Shown in pieces: positions 8,242-17,145 of a DNA stretch of 64,000 nt. How positions within the stretch are numbered: position 1 is the stretch's first letter; every line of letters starts with the position of its first letter. Both the position numbers and the translations under genes were made by a program. The stretch is from DASZBX01 sp035943635 (GTDB taxonomy: Bacteria > Actinomycetota > Actinomycetes > Streptomycetales > Catenulisporaceae). Below the pieces are notes generated by a model. The model did no database searches. It saw only the letters and a program-made list of their open reading frames with translations, and was not told the origin of the DNA. Location of the stretch: NCBI GenBank assembly GCA_035943635.1, contig DASZBX010000071.1:129321-193320 (forward strand), read 5' to 3'.

Positions 8242-9318
8242 TCAGTCGCTGCCGCACAGGGCCGGCTTGGGCCCGCGCGGGTTGGGGCAGCATCCGGCCA
8301 CGCAGCGCCCGGGCCGCACGCCCAGTCCGCTCAGCGCGGCCGGCCGGACCGCCGCGCCGCCCGCCCGGGCCGCCTGCTCCAGCACCAGGTCGAGGATCGC
8401 GGCCACGAACTCGCCGTCCACGCCCACCGTCGCTGCCCGGGCGAACGGCAGGCCGAGCTTACGGGCCGTGGCCGCGGCTTGGGTGTCGAGATCGTAAACA
8501 ACCTCCATGTGATCGGAGACGAACCCGATCGGCACCACCACGGCCGCCCGCGCCCCGGCCGCGTGGCGGGCGTCGAGGTGGTCGTTGACGTCCGGTTCCA
8601 GCCACGGCTGGGACGGCGGCCCGCTGCGGCTGCAGTAGACCAGGGCGGCCGGGTGCCGCGTCCCGGTCGCGGCGGCCACGCCCTCGGCGACCAGGCCCAT
8701 GACGGCCTCGTGCTGGGCCACGTAGTCGCTGGACTCGGCCAGCACCAGCGGCAGGGAATGGGTGACGAAGACCAGCTCCGCGGCGTCGCGCACCGGCTCG
8801 TCCAACTCCGCCAGGGCCCGCACGGTCGAGCGCACCATCGGGCCGACGAAGCCCGGGTGGTCGAAGTAGGCCCGGATCCGGTCGAACTCCAGCCCCTGCG
8901 CCGCCGGGCCGGCCTCGGCCACGGCCCCCGCCAGGTCCTCGCGGTACTGCCGGCACCCGGAATACGAGGAGTAGGCCGAGGTGACGAACACCAGCACGCG
9001 CCGGCGCCCGTCCGCCGCGAGTTCGCGGACGGTGTCGGCGAGGAAGGGCTTGCAGTTGCGGTTGCCCCAGTAGACCGGCAGGTCCAGGCCGTGCCCGGCG
9101 AACTGCGCCTCCAGCGCGGCGATCAGCGCGCGGCACTGCCCGTTGATCGGGCTGACCCCGCCGAACTCGGCGTAGTGCGCACCCACCTCGGCCAGCCGCT
9201 CGTCCGGGATCCCGCGCCCGCGCGTGACGTTGCGCAGGAACGGCAGGACGTCGTCGGGCCCCTCCGGGCCGCCGAAGGACAAGAACAGGAGCGCGTCATA
9301 AGGTGCGGCCGAAGACAT
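8242..9318 (-). CDS. hemH: Ferrochelatase (coproporphyrin-type), [2Fe-2S]
   Basis: Inserts Fe(II) into the porphyrin in haem synthesis; in actinobacteria the substrate is coproporphyrin III (CpfC). The 358-aa protein begins YDALLFLSFGGPEGPDDV, has SAYSSYSGCRQYRED and the catalytic-region FVTHSLP. It ends with CVAGCCPNPRGPKPALCG; with the Cys in SGCRQ these are the ligands of the [2Fe-2S] cluster found in actinobacterial ferrochelatases. The ATG at 9318 has AGGATGG upstream. The phosphatase gene follows on the same strand, and the sugar-lactone oxidase gene diverges. Confidence 0.95.
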   Translation of the reverse strand: MSSAAPYDALLFLSFGGPEGPDDVLPFLRNVTRGRGIPDERLAEVGAHYAEFGGVSPINGQCRALIAALEAQFAGHGLDLPVYWGNRNCKPFLADTVRELAADGRRRVLVFVTSAYSSYSGCRQYREDLAGAVAEAGPAAQGLEFDRIRAYFDHPGFVGPMVRSTVRALAELDEPVRDAAELVFVTHSLPLVLAESSDYVAQHEAVMGLVAEGVAAATGTRHPAALVYCSRSGPPSQPWLEPDVNDHLDARHAAGARAAVVVPIGFVSDHMEVVYDLDTQAAATARKLGLPFARAATVGVDGEFVAAILDLVLEQAARAGGAAVRPAALSGLGVRPGRCVAGCCPNPRGPKPALCGSD

Positions 9319-9553
9319 GGATCCATCCTCGCACGTCGCGCCGGACGGCTCGCAAGCAGCGTGCGGACCGCGCGTCCCGGCGGCGGCGGACCCCGCCGGA
9401 TCCGGGCCGGGCCTTGACGCCCGGCCCCGGGTCGCGTTGGCTTACCACCCGCAGGCAGCGGCGGCCCGGCCGGCCCGGACCGGCTGCGCGGGCGGCCCGG
9501 CCCGCGGCCCTGCACCGACACCACGACGTCCACAGAAGGGGCCGACAGCGGCG

Positions 9554-10876
9554 ATGAGCGCACCCACGGTGACCACCCCGACCCGCACCTGGCAGAACTG
9601 GGCCGGGAACCAGCGGGCCCAGGTCCGCCGGATCGCCACCCCGGCCGGCCCGGCCCAGACGGCCGAGGCCGTGCGCGAGGCGGTCGGCCAGGGGCTGCGG
9701 GTCAAACCCGTGGGCGCCGGCCACTCGTTCACCGCGGCGGCCGCCACCGACGGGGTGCTGATCCGGCTGGACCAGCTCACCCGGCTGCGCTCGGCCGACC
9801 GGGCCAGCGGCCTGGTCACGGTCGAGGCCGGGATGCCGCTGTGGCGGCTGAACGAGCTGTTGGCCGAGCAGGGCCTGGCGCTGACCAACATGGGCGACAT
9901 CCAGGCCCAGACCGTCTCCGGCGCCATCGGCACCGGCACCCACGGCACCGGCCGGGCCAGCGCCTCGATCGCCGCGCAGGTGGCCGGGCTGGAGATCGTG
10001 CTCGCGGACGGCTCCGTGGTCGCGTGCAACGCCGCCGAGCACCCGGACCTGTTCGAGGCGGCCCGGATCGGCCTGGGCTGCATCGGCGTGATCACCGCGG
10101 TCACCTTCCGGACCGAGCCGACGTTCCTGCTCACCGCGCAGGAACAGCCGATGCCGTTCGACCGGGTGCTGGACTCCTTCGACCAGCTGTGCGCCGAGAA
10201 CGAGCACTTCGAGTTCTTCTGGTTCCCGCACACCGGCTCCGCCCTGGTCAAACGCAACAACCGGGCCGGCGGCCCGGCCCGGCCGCTGACCCGCCGCCGG
10301 GCCTGGCTGGAGGACGAGTTCCTGGCCAACACGGTCTTCGCCGGCGCCTGCCGGCTCAGCCGGGCCGCGCCGCGGGCCGTGCCCGGCATCAACCACCTGG
10401 CCGCCCGGGCCCTGTCCGCGCGGACCTACACCGACCGCTCGGACAAGGTGTTCACCTCCCCGCGGACCTTCAAGTTCCTGGAGATGGAGTACGCCCTGCC
10501 GCGCGAGTCGGCCGCCAGTGCGCTGCGCGAGGTACGCCGCGCGATCGACGCCTCCGGCCTGCGGATCAGCATGCCGGTCGAGGTCCGGGTGGCCCCGGCC
10601 GACGAGCTGTGGCTGTCCACCGCGCACGGCCGGGACACCGCCTACCTGGCCTTCCACATGTTCCAGGGCACCAGCCCGACCGAGTACTTCGAGATCGTCG
10701 AAGCCGTCATGGTCGCCCACGACGGCCGCCCGCACTGGGGCAAGCTGCACACCCGGGACGCCGCCTACCTGGCCAAGAGCTACCCGCGGTTCGAGGACTT
10801 CCTGAAGGTGCGGGACAAGACCGACCCGGACCGGGTCTTCGGCAACGCGTACTCGCGCCGGGTGCTCGGGTCCTGA
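9554..10876 (+). CDS. FAD-dependent sugar-1,4-lactone oxidase (ALO/gulonolactone-oxidase type)
   Basis: The 440-aa flavoprotein has an N-terminal FAD-binding-4 domain with GAGHSFTAAAATDG and the pyrophosphate-binding GTGTHGTG. A C-terminal ALO domain has HWGKLHT and PRFEDFLKVRDKTDP near the end. These are marks of the D-arabinono-/L-gulono-1,4-lactone oxidase family, which oxidises aldonolactones with O2 or another acceptor; the physiological substrate in actinomycetes is unclear. The His in GAGHSF is where covalent-FAD members attach the cofactor. The ATG at 9554 was chosen as the first that keeps the domain whole; GAAGGGG is about 15 bases upstream, so the start is not certain. Confidence 0.88.
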   Translation: MSAPTVTTPTRTWQNWAGNQRAQVRRIATPAGPAQTAEAVREAVGQGLRVKPVGAGHSFTAAAATDGVLIRLDQLTRLRSADRASGLVTVEAGMPLWRLNELLAEQGLALTNMGDIQAQTVSGAIGTGTHGTGRASASIAAQVAGLEIVLADGSVVACNAAEHPDLFEAARIGLGCIGVITAVTFRTEPTFLLTAQEQPMPFDRVLDSFDQLCAENEHFEFFWFPHTGSALVKRNNRAGGPARPLTRRRAWLEDEFLANTVFAGACRLSRAAPRAVPGINHLAARALSARTYTDRSDKVFTSPRTFKFLEMEYALPRESAASALREVRRAIDASGLRISMPVEVRVAPADELWLSTAHGRDTAYLAFHMFQGTSPTEYFEIVEAVMVAHDGRPHWGKLHTRDAAYLAKSYPRFEDFLKVRDKTDPDRVFGNAYSRRVLGS

Positions 10877-11086
10877 CCCCGGCTCCGAATGCCGGGCCGG
10901 GGCTGGGCGCGCGCTTCGGCTACCCACCCGGCGCGTTTCACCCGTCCGGCGCTGATGATGCGGCCGCAGGGCTCTCCCAGGCGCCGACGGCCCGGTCCAG
11001 CCACTCCGCGAGCAGCGCTCGCCCTCGGTGAGCCGTACCAGCTGCGGCACGACCGTCCGGAACGCGACGGTCGCCTCAGCCGGGCG

Positions 11087-11905
11087 TCACCGCAGTTCGC
11101 CGTCGGCGACCAGGACCGCCGGGCCGGTCATCTCCACCCGGCCGTCCGCGCGCTCGACGATCACCAGCCGCCCGCCCGGCACGTCCACCACGTACGGCGT
11201 CTCCCGCGGCGCGCCCTCCCGCCGCGCCGCGGCGATCATCACCGCGCACGCGCCGGTCCCGCAGGACCTCGTCTCCCCGGAGCCGCGCTCGAACACGCGC
11301 ATCCGGACATGGTGCTCGGCCACCGGGGCGACGAACTCGATATTCACTCCATGGGGGTACACGGAAGCAGGCTTGAACTCCGGCGCCTCCAGCAGCCGAC
11401 CGGCCTCGGCGACGTCGCCCACGAACACCACCGCGTGCGGATTGCCCATGTCCACATTCACCGCCTGCTGCCACTCCCCGCCGACCCACACCTGCGCTTG
11501 CTCGTCGAGCACTCGCGGCACGCGCATCGTGACCGTGATGTCCCCCTGCTCCGGAACGACGACGTGCTTGACCCCGTCGCGGGTGCCCACCCCGAACTCG
11601 CCGGCCGGCATCAGCCCCTGGTCCACGAGATACCGGGCGAACACGCGCACGCCGTTCCCGCACATCTCCGCGAGCGAGCCGTCGCTGTTGCGGTAGTCCA
11701 TGAACCACTCGGCGCCGGACGCCTGGTCCTCGAAGCCCTCGGCGTGCACGGTGCGCACCACCCGCAGCAGCCCGTCCGCGCCCACCCCGGCCCGCCGGTC
11801 GCAGGCCGCGGCGACCCACGCCGCGTCCGGCCGGAAGGTACCGTCCGGGTCGGCGACTATCAGGAAGTCGTTCTCGGTCCCGTGGCCCTTGGTAAATCGG
11901 ATCAT
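11087..11905 (-). CDS. dapF: Diaminopimelate epimerase
   Basis: Interconverts LL- and meso-diaminopimelate in lysine and peptidoglycan synthesis. The 272-aa enzyme starts MIRFTKGHGTENDFLI and holds the catalytic cysteine pair in MCGNGVRVFARY and SCGTGACAV, with the substrate-binding GNPHAV between. Its ATG overlaps the stop of miaA by four bases (ATGA), so the two are translationally coupled; this miaA-dapF order is common in actinomycetes. A longer reading in the same frame towards 13018 is an artefact of the high G+C content. Confidence 0.96.
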   Translation of the reverse strand: MIRFTKGHGTENDFLIVADPDGTFRPDAAWVAAACDRRAGVGADGLLRVVRTVHAEGFEDQASGAEWFMDYRNSDGSLAEMCGNGVRVFARYLVDQGLMPAGEFGVGTRDGVKHVVVPEQGDITVTMRVPRVLDEQAQVWVGGEWQQAVNVDMGNPHAVVFVGDVAEAGRLLEAPEFKPASVYPHGVNIEFVAPVAEHHVRMRVFERGSGETRSCGTGACAVMIAAARREGAPRETPYVVDVPGGRLVIVERADGRVEMTGPAVLVADGELR

Positions 11906-12843
11906 GTTGCCATCGTAGGGGAATCCGCGCCGTCGACCCGGCGTCGCACCTGGTCCAGCAGGTCGGCCGAGCCCGAGTCCAGCCAGTGCACGTGCGGATC
12001 CCGGCGGAACCAGGACTCCTGGCGGCGGGCGAACCGTTTCGTCTCCCGCACGGTCTGCTCCCGAGCCTCCTGCTCGGTGCACTCCCCACCGAGCGCCGCC
12101 AGCACCTGCTTGTAGCCGAGCGCGCGACTGGCGGTCACGCCCTCCCGCAGCCCGACCTGCACCAACGCCTCGACCTCGGCGACCAGTCCGCGCTCCCACA
12201 TCACGTCCACCCGCCGGGTGATCCGCTCGTCCAGAACCACCCGATCGGCGGTCAGGCCGACCCGGACGGCCCCCGGGTACCGGGACTCGTGCCCCGGCAG
12301 GGACGCGGCGAACGGCTCCCCGGTCAGCGAGATCACCTCCAGCGCGCGCACGATCCGCCGCCCGTTCGACGGCAGGATCGCCGCGGCCGCAGCCGGATCG
12401 ACCCCGGCCAGCCGGGCGTGCAACCCGGCCGGCCCGGCCTCGGCCAACTCCGCCTCCAGCGCGCCGCGCACCTGCAGGTCGGTGCCCGGGAACTCGAACT
12501 CGTCGAGCACCGCGTGCAGGTAGAGCCCGGAACCGCCCACCAGCACCGGCACCCGGCCGGCCGCGAGCAGCCGCTCGATCTGCGCGCGGGCCGCACGCTG
12601 GTACTCGGCCACGGCCGCGCGCTCGGTCACGTCCAGGACGTCCAGCAGGTGGTGTGGCACGCCGCCGCGCTCGGCCGGGGTCAGCTTCGCCGTGCCGATG
12701 TCCATGCCCCGGTACAGCTGCATGGAGTCGGCGTTGATCACCTCGCCGCCGTACTCCCGCGCCACGGCGACGCCCAGGTCCGACTTGCCGACCGCGGTCG
12801 GGCCGACCACGGCGATCACCAGAGTGTTGTCCACGTCGACCAT
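11902..12843 (-). CDS. miaA: tRNA dimethylallyltransferase
   Basis: Adds the isopentenyl group to A37 of tRNAs reading UNN codons, the first step towards ms2i6A completed by MiaB, which is encoded nearby. The 313-aa protein has the P-loop GPTAVGKS, DSMQLYRGMDIGTAK and a KRFARRQESWFRRD segment in the tRNA-binding part. GGGAGGAGG abuts the ATG at 12843; a GTG at 12834 would have better spacing and still keep the P-loop. It is coupled to dapF by a 4-base overlap. Confidence 0.95.
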   Translation of the reverse strand: MVDVDNTLVIAVVGPTAVGKSDLGVAVAREYGGEVINADSMQLYRGMDIGTAKLTPAERGGVPHHLLDVLDVTERAAVAEYQRAARAQIERLLAAGRVPVLVGGSGLYLHAVLDEFEFPGTDLQVRGALEAELAEAGPAGLHARLAGVDPAAAAAILPSNGRRIVRALEVISLTGEPFAASLPGHESRYPGAVRVGLTADRVVLDERITRRVDVMWERGLVAEVEALVQVGLREGVTASRALGYKQVLAALGGECTEQEAREQTVRETKRFARRQESWFRRDPHVHWLDSGSADLLDQVRRRVDGADSPTMAT

Positions 12844-12983
12844 CCTCCTCCCGGCCGGGCGCAGGCCGGGCCGGGTCCTGCGCCGACCGGTGGCGGACCG
12901 ACAGGCCGCCGCCCGGTTTGTCTTTTATGCTCGGTTCAAGCCCGCCGCCCAGCCCGCGGCGACCGACGAACCGGAAGGCCGTC

Positions 12984-13172
12984 ATGGGAATCCTCGCCGT
13001 CTTCAAACACAGGACCACCGGCCCGGCGAACCGTGCCGACGCGAAGAACGACCGCCGCTACAGCCGGACGGGCGCCGCCGCCGCGAGCAGCGCTCCGGCC
13101 GCCTTCGCCGCCTCGGCCGACGACCCCACGCACCGACTGCCGCGGATCTCCCGGGACAGCGGGCCACAGTAG
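12984..13172 (+). CDS. Small basic hypothetical protein
   Basis: A 62-aa frame starting MGILAVFKHRTTGP, rich in Arg and Ala with no membrane segment. The ribosome-binding site GGAAGG lies six bases upstream of the ATG. It is alone between the divergent miaA and the convergent miaB. A TATGCT string at 12926-12931 could be its -10 element. I do not recognise it. The good start signal favours a real gene, while the low-complexity second half leaves doubt. Confidence 0.45.
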   Translation: MGILAVFKHRTTGPANRADAKNDRRYSRTGAAAASSAPAAFAASADDPTHRLPRISRDSGPQ

Positions 13173-13307
13173 GCCGCGGGCGGATCCGGGCGCTTTTTGC
13201 GGTCCCTCGCAGGCCTCAGCCCGGCGGATCCCGGTCGGGCCTGAGCCTGTTGGCCCCTGGCCTGTGCTCGGGCATCAGCCCGGGCCGGCCGGACGGTCGG
13301 CCGCCGC

Positions 13308-14855
13308 TCAGCCGCAACTGGGCGCCGGCGCCAAGGGCGCGGGCACACCGATCGTCGGCATGCCCAGCGACACCCCGGGCCCGGCGGCGCCGTGACCGTG
13401 GCCGTCGCCCAGACCGGCCTCCTTGGCCGCCCGCCGGGCCGCCCAGGCGTCCCCGGACCGCAGCCGCCGCAGCCCGGAGAACGCCGGACCGCCGTCGACC
13501 CCGTCGGCCACCAGGTGGAACGGCGCCGCGTAGGTGATCGTCGCCCGCACCATGTCCCCCGGCCGCGGAAGCTGCGCGGCCGGCAGGTCGCCGACGGCCA
13601 CGTGCACGAGCCGGTGGTCCCGGGCCCGGCCGGACAGCCGGTGGGTGGCCTCGTCCTTGCGCCCCTCGCCCTCGGCGATCAGCAACTCGACCTCCGTGCC
13701 GAGCAGCTTTTTGTTCTCCGACCAGGAGATCTCCTCCTGCAACGCCGCCAGCCGCAGGTACCGCTCCTGCACGATTTCCTTGGGCAGCTGGTCGGGCAGC
13801 TCGGCCGCGGGCGTGCCCGGGCGCTTGGAGTACTGGAACGTGAACGCGGAGGCGAACCGGGCCTGCCGCACCACCTGCAGGGTCTGCTCGAAATCGGCCT
13901 CGGTCTCGCCCGGGAACCCGACGATGATGTCGGTGGTGATCGCGGCATGCGGCATCGCCTCCCGGACCCGGTCGATGATGCCCAGGTAGCGTTCCTGCCG
14001 GTAGGACCGGCGCATCGCCTTGAGCACCGTGTCCGACCCGGACTGCAACGGCATGTGCAGCGACGGCATCACGTTCGGCGTCTCGGCCATCGCGGCGATC
14101 ACATCGTCGGTGAAGTCCTTCGGGTGCGGAGAGGTGAACCGGACCCGCTCCAGCCCCTCGACCTGACCGCAGGCCCGCAGCAGCTTCGCGAAGGCGGCCC
14201 GGTCGCCGAACTGGGCGCCGTAGGAGTTCACGTTCTGCCCGAGCAGGGTGACCTCGACCACGCCCTCCGCGACCAGCGCCTCGATCTCGGCCAGGATGTC
14301 CCCCGGCCGCCGGTCCTCCTCCTTGCCGCGCAGCGCCGGCACGATGCAGAAGGTGCAGGTGTTGTTGCAGCCGACCGAGATCGACACCCACGCCGCATAC
14401 GCGGACTCCCGGCGGGTCGGCAACGTCGACGGGAACGCCTCCAACGACTCGGCGATCTCGACCTGCGCCTCCTGCTGGATCCGGGCCCGCTCCAGCAGCA
14501 CCGGCAGAGAGCCGATGTTGTGGGTCCCGAACACCACGTCGACCCACGGCGCCCGGCGCAGGACCTCGCCCCGGTCCTTCTGCGCCAGGCAGCCGCCCAC
14601 CGCGATCTGCATGCCCGGGTGCGTCGCCTTCACCGAGGCCAGGTGACCGAGGTTGCCGTACAGCTTGTTGTCGGCGTTCTCGCGCACAGCACAGGTGTTG
14701 AACACCACGACGTCGGCGACCGCGTCCTGCTCCGCTTTCGCGTAACCGGCGCTCTCCAGCAGCCCGGCCAGCCGCTCGGAGTCGTGCGCGTTCATCTGGC
14801 ACCCGTAAGTGCGCACCTGGAAGGTCTTCGTGGTCCTGCCCTCGGTCATGCTCAT
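13308..14855 (-). CDS. miaB: tRNA-2-methylthio-N6-dimethylallyladenosine synthase
   Basis: Radical-SAM methylthiotransferase that converts i6A37 to ms2i6A37. The 515-aa protein has the N-terminal UPF0004 domain with three cluster Cys (TYGCQMN, FNTCAVRENA, GGCLAQKD), the radical-SAM CNNTCTFC, the GQNVNSYG and FPGETEADF segments, and a C-terminal TRAM region (VELLIAEGEGRKDEATHR). A Gly/Pro/Ala-rich tail of about 60 residues after TRAM is longer than in typical MiaB. The ATG at 14855 is followed two codons later by another ATG at 14849. It is divergent from the solute-binding-protein gene. Confidence 0.95.
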   Translation of the reverse strand: MSMTEGRTTKTFQVRTYGCQMNAHDSERLAGLLESAGYAKAEQDAVADVVVFNTCAVRENADNKLYGNLGHLASVKATHPGMQIAVGGCLAQKDRGEVLRRAPWVDVVFGTHNIGSLPVLLERARIQQEAQVEIAESLEAFPSTLPTRRESAYAAWVSISVGCNNTCTFCIVPALRGKEEDRRPGDILAEIEALVAEGVVEVTLLGQNVNSYGAQFGDRAAFAKLLRACGQVEGLERVRFTSPHPKDFTDDVIAAMAETPNVMPSLHMPLQSGSDTVLKAMRRSYRQERYLGIIDRVREAMPHAAITTDIIVGFPGETEADFEQTLQVVRQARFASAFTFQYSKRPGTPAAELPDQLPKEIVQERYLRLAALQEEISWSENKKLLGTEVELLIAEGEGRKDEATHRLSGRARDHRLVHVAVGDLPAAQLPRPGDMVRATITYAAPFHLVADGVDGGPAFSGLRRLRSGDAWAARRAAKEAGLGDGHGHGAAGPGVSLGMPTIGVPAPLAPAPSCG

Positions 14856-15151
14856 GCCATCCAGGATAGAGACTCTTCCGGACCGCAAGACCACACGTTT
14901 TCGATCTGTGGCGGCACAGGGGGAAACCAGGTGCCGTCGGCCCGCGCCCGGACGGCCCCCGGCTTCGGGCCGCGCCGGTCCGGCGCGCATGTTCCTCGTG
15001 GAACTATCCGGCAGCCCGGAAGCGTCTTCGATCCAGCGCCCCGTTACCCTACCGTGATACCCGCCGGCCCTGATCCGCCGATCGGAAACCGGTAGGTTTC
15101 GATGACTACGGATATGCTCTGGAGCGATGTCGACGCGAGGGGCGAAAGGAC

Positions 15152-16171
15152 ATGCGCGGGGTGGAGATGCACAGGGCCGATTCACACAGCACACAAGCAC
15201 ACGGGACCAGGACAGCCACGGGTGTTGAGCCGCGCCGCGCCGACTCCGGCACCGGCTCCGGCAGGGGCGCGTTCCGGCGCCGCGGCTTCCTCGGCCTGCT
15301 GGCCGCCGCCGGGACGGCCGCCATGACAGAAGGCTGCGTCACCATCACCCCGATCGCCGCGACCGGCGCCTTCCCGGTCGCCCCGGGCGTCACCGTCGAC
15401 TCGCCCACCTTCACCAGGATGCGCCAGCGCAACCAGGGCAAGGGCCAGGTCGTCGTCGGCGTGAAAGACGACCAGCCGGGCCTGGGCTACCTCGACCCGG
15501 CCACCCACGAGTACCGCGGCTTCGACATCGAGATCGCCTGGCTGGTCGCGGCCGGCCTCGGCTTCACCCAGGACCAGGTCCAGTTCGTCACCGTCGAGAG
15601 CCACAACCGGGAATCGGCCCTCATGAACGCCTCCGTGGACCTGGTGGTGGCCAGCTACTCCTATACCGCCACCCGCGCCCTGGAAGTCGGCTTCGCCGGA
15701 CCGTACTACAAGACCGGCGAAGGCCTGCTGGTCCGCAAGAACGACACGACCACCACCGGCCTGACCTCACTGACCGCGGGCAGCACGGTGTGCTCGGTCA
15801 CCGCCTCCAGCCCGCTGGCCGAACTGCCCCGGCTGACCAGCGCCAGGATCTCCCAGGCGGACAGCTACTCGGAATGCCTCACCCAGGTCGGCGACAGCCA
15901 GGCCACCGGGCTCTACACCGACCTGCCCATCCTGGCCGGATACGCCGCCGAGTACCCCGGCCAGTACCGGGTGATCCCGGTCGACGACCACCAGCCGGAA
16001 CAGCTCTACGGCATCGGCCTGCCGCACGGCGACACCGCCCTGCAGAACAAGATCGACACCGTGCTGAAGACCGCCGAGGCCAACGGCACCTGGCTGGCCA
16101 TCTTCAACGCCACCCTCGCCGCCTCCGGCCTGACCGCACCCACCCCGCCCCCGATCGGCACGTGGACCTGA
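15152..16171 (+). CDS. Amino-acid-type ABC transporter substrate-binding protein, probably Tat-exported
   Basis: The 339-aa SBP_bac_3 family protein resembles glutamate-binding GluB: VGVKDDQPGLGYLD, EYRGFDIEIAWLVA and DLVVASYSYTATRALEVGFAGPYY. The N-terminus has RRRGFLGLLAAAG, a twin-arginine-like signal, followed by TEGC, a possible but non-canonical lipobox. A roughly 35-residue polar stretch precedes the signal. No permease or ATPase gene is adjacent, so it is an orphan that must work with a transporter elsewhere or act as a sensor-linked binder. GAGGGG is nine bases before the ATG. Confidence 0.85.
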   Translation: MRGVEMHRADSHSTQAHGTRTATGVEPRRADSGTGSGRGAFRRRGFLGLLAAAGTAAMTEGCVTITPIAATGAFPVAPGVTVDSPTFTRMRQRNQGKGQVVVGVKDDQPGLGYLDPATHEYRGFDIEIAWLVAAGLGFTQDQVQFVTVESHNRESALMNASVDLVVASYSYTATRALEVGFAGPYYKTGEGLLVRKNDTTTTGLTSLTAGSTVCSVTASSPLAELPRLTSARISQADSYSECLTQVGDSQATGLYTDLPILAGYAAEYPGQYRVIPVDDHQPEQLYGIGLPHGDTALQNKIDTVLKTAEANGTWLAIFNATLAASGLTAPTPPPIGTWT

Positions 16172-16374
16172 CCGACCCCGTTCCGGCCTGCGCGCCCGCT
16201 TCCGTCCCGGTCCGGCTCCGGCCCGAGCGCACCCCGGCCCCGATGGCACATGAACCTGCTCTGCCCCGACCTCCACACCTGCGCCGGCCCAGCTCCAGCC
16301 CGGCGCGCCCGACCTTGCACCCGTCCAGCTCCGGCCCGGCACTCCCCGCCCCGCCTACTGCGCTTCCGATCAGC

Positions 16375-17145
16375 TCAGTCCTCGTCCTGAGCCGTCCGGT
16401 TGTTCTCCATCGCCAGGCGCACCGCGCGCAAGGCCACGTCCCCGGAATACCCCTTCCGGGCCAGGAACCCGGCCAACCGCCGCTGCTGCGCCTGCTCGTC
16501 CAAACGCGACATCCGGGACAGCCGCGACTCCACCAGCCGGCACGCCGTCTCGAACTGCTGCTCGTCATCGAGCTGCTCCAACGCCGCCGAAACCAGCTCG
16601 CCGTCCACCCCGCGCTGCCGCAGCTGAAAAGCCAACGCCTGGGAGCCGAGGCCACGATTAATGTGCCTCGACTCCACGAACGCCCGCGCATACTGCGCAT
16701 CGTCGATCAACCCGAGCTCGGTGAACCGGTCCAGGATCTCCTCCGCAGCCTCCGCCTCGATCCCCTTGCGCACCAGCATCTGCGCAAGCTGACCGCGAGT
16801 CCGCTCGGTCCGGGACAAGGCGTCCACCACCAGCCGCCGAGCCCGGGACACCTGCTCCTCCAGCGACTCCGGCGCCCGCTCCTCGCCCCGGCCCGCCGAA
16901 CGCTGCGCGGACCAGCCGGACGCACGCCGCCGACCGGAGCCCGCACCCGCGCCGCCGCCCTGGCGGCCCTCCCGCGCCCGGTCCGCACCCCGGCCGGAGC
17001 CGGAACCGAAGCCGGAGCCGCCCGCGGCGCCCGCCTCCGCCGGCCACGGATCACCCGGCGCCGCCACGCCCGGCCCGGGCTCGGCCGCGGACTCGGGACC
17101 GTCGGCGTCGAACCAGTCCGGACCGCTCAGCGCCGGACCGCTCAC
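16375..17145 (-). CDS. recX: RecX regulatory protein
   Basis: Inhibits RecA filament extension. The 256-aa protein has about 95 residues of Gly/Ser/Arg/Pro-rich low-complexity sequence, then the helical RecX domain (ALSRTERTRGQLAQMLVRKG, GLIDDAQYARAFVESR, LARKGYSGDVALRAV). The start is a GTG at 17145 that overlaps the recA stop by four bases (GTGA), so it is coupled to recA as in other actinomycetes. The N-terminal extension is common in high-GC relatives. The 203 bases between this stop and the solute-binding-protein stop are Pro/Arg-like low-complexity sequence without a recognisable gene. Confidence 0.93.
   Translation of the reverse strand: MSGPALSGPDWFDADGPESAAEPGPGVAAPGDPWPAEAGAAGGSGFGSGSGRGADRAREGRQGGGAGAGSGRRRASGWSAQRSAGRGEERAPESLEEQVSRARRLVVDALSRTERTRGQLAQMLVRKGIEAEAAEEILDRFTELGLIDDAQYARAFVESRHINRGLGSQALAFQLRQRGVDGELVSAALEQLDDEQQFETACRLVESRLSRMSRLDEQAQQRRLAGFLARKGYSGDVALRAVRLAMENNRTAQDED

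Noticed and set aside
16172..16374. Possible C-terminal extension or gene between the solute-binding protein and recX
   Set aside because: Only Pro/Arg/Ala low-complexity frames with no start signal.
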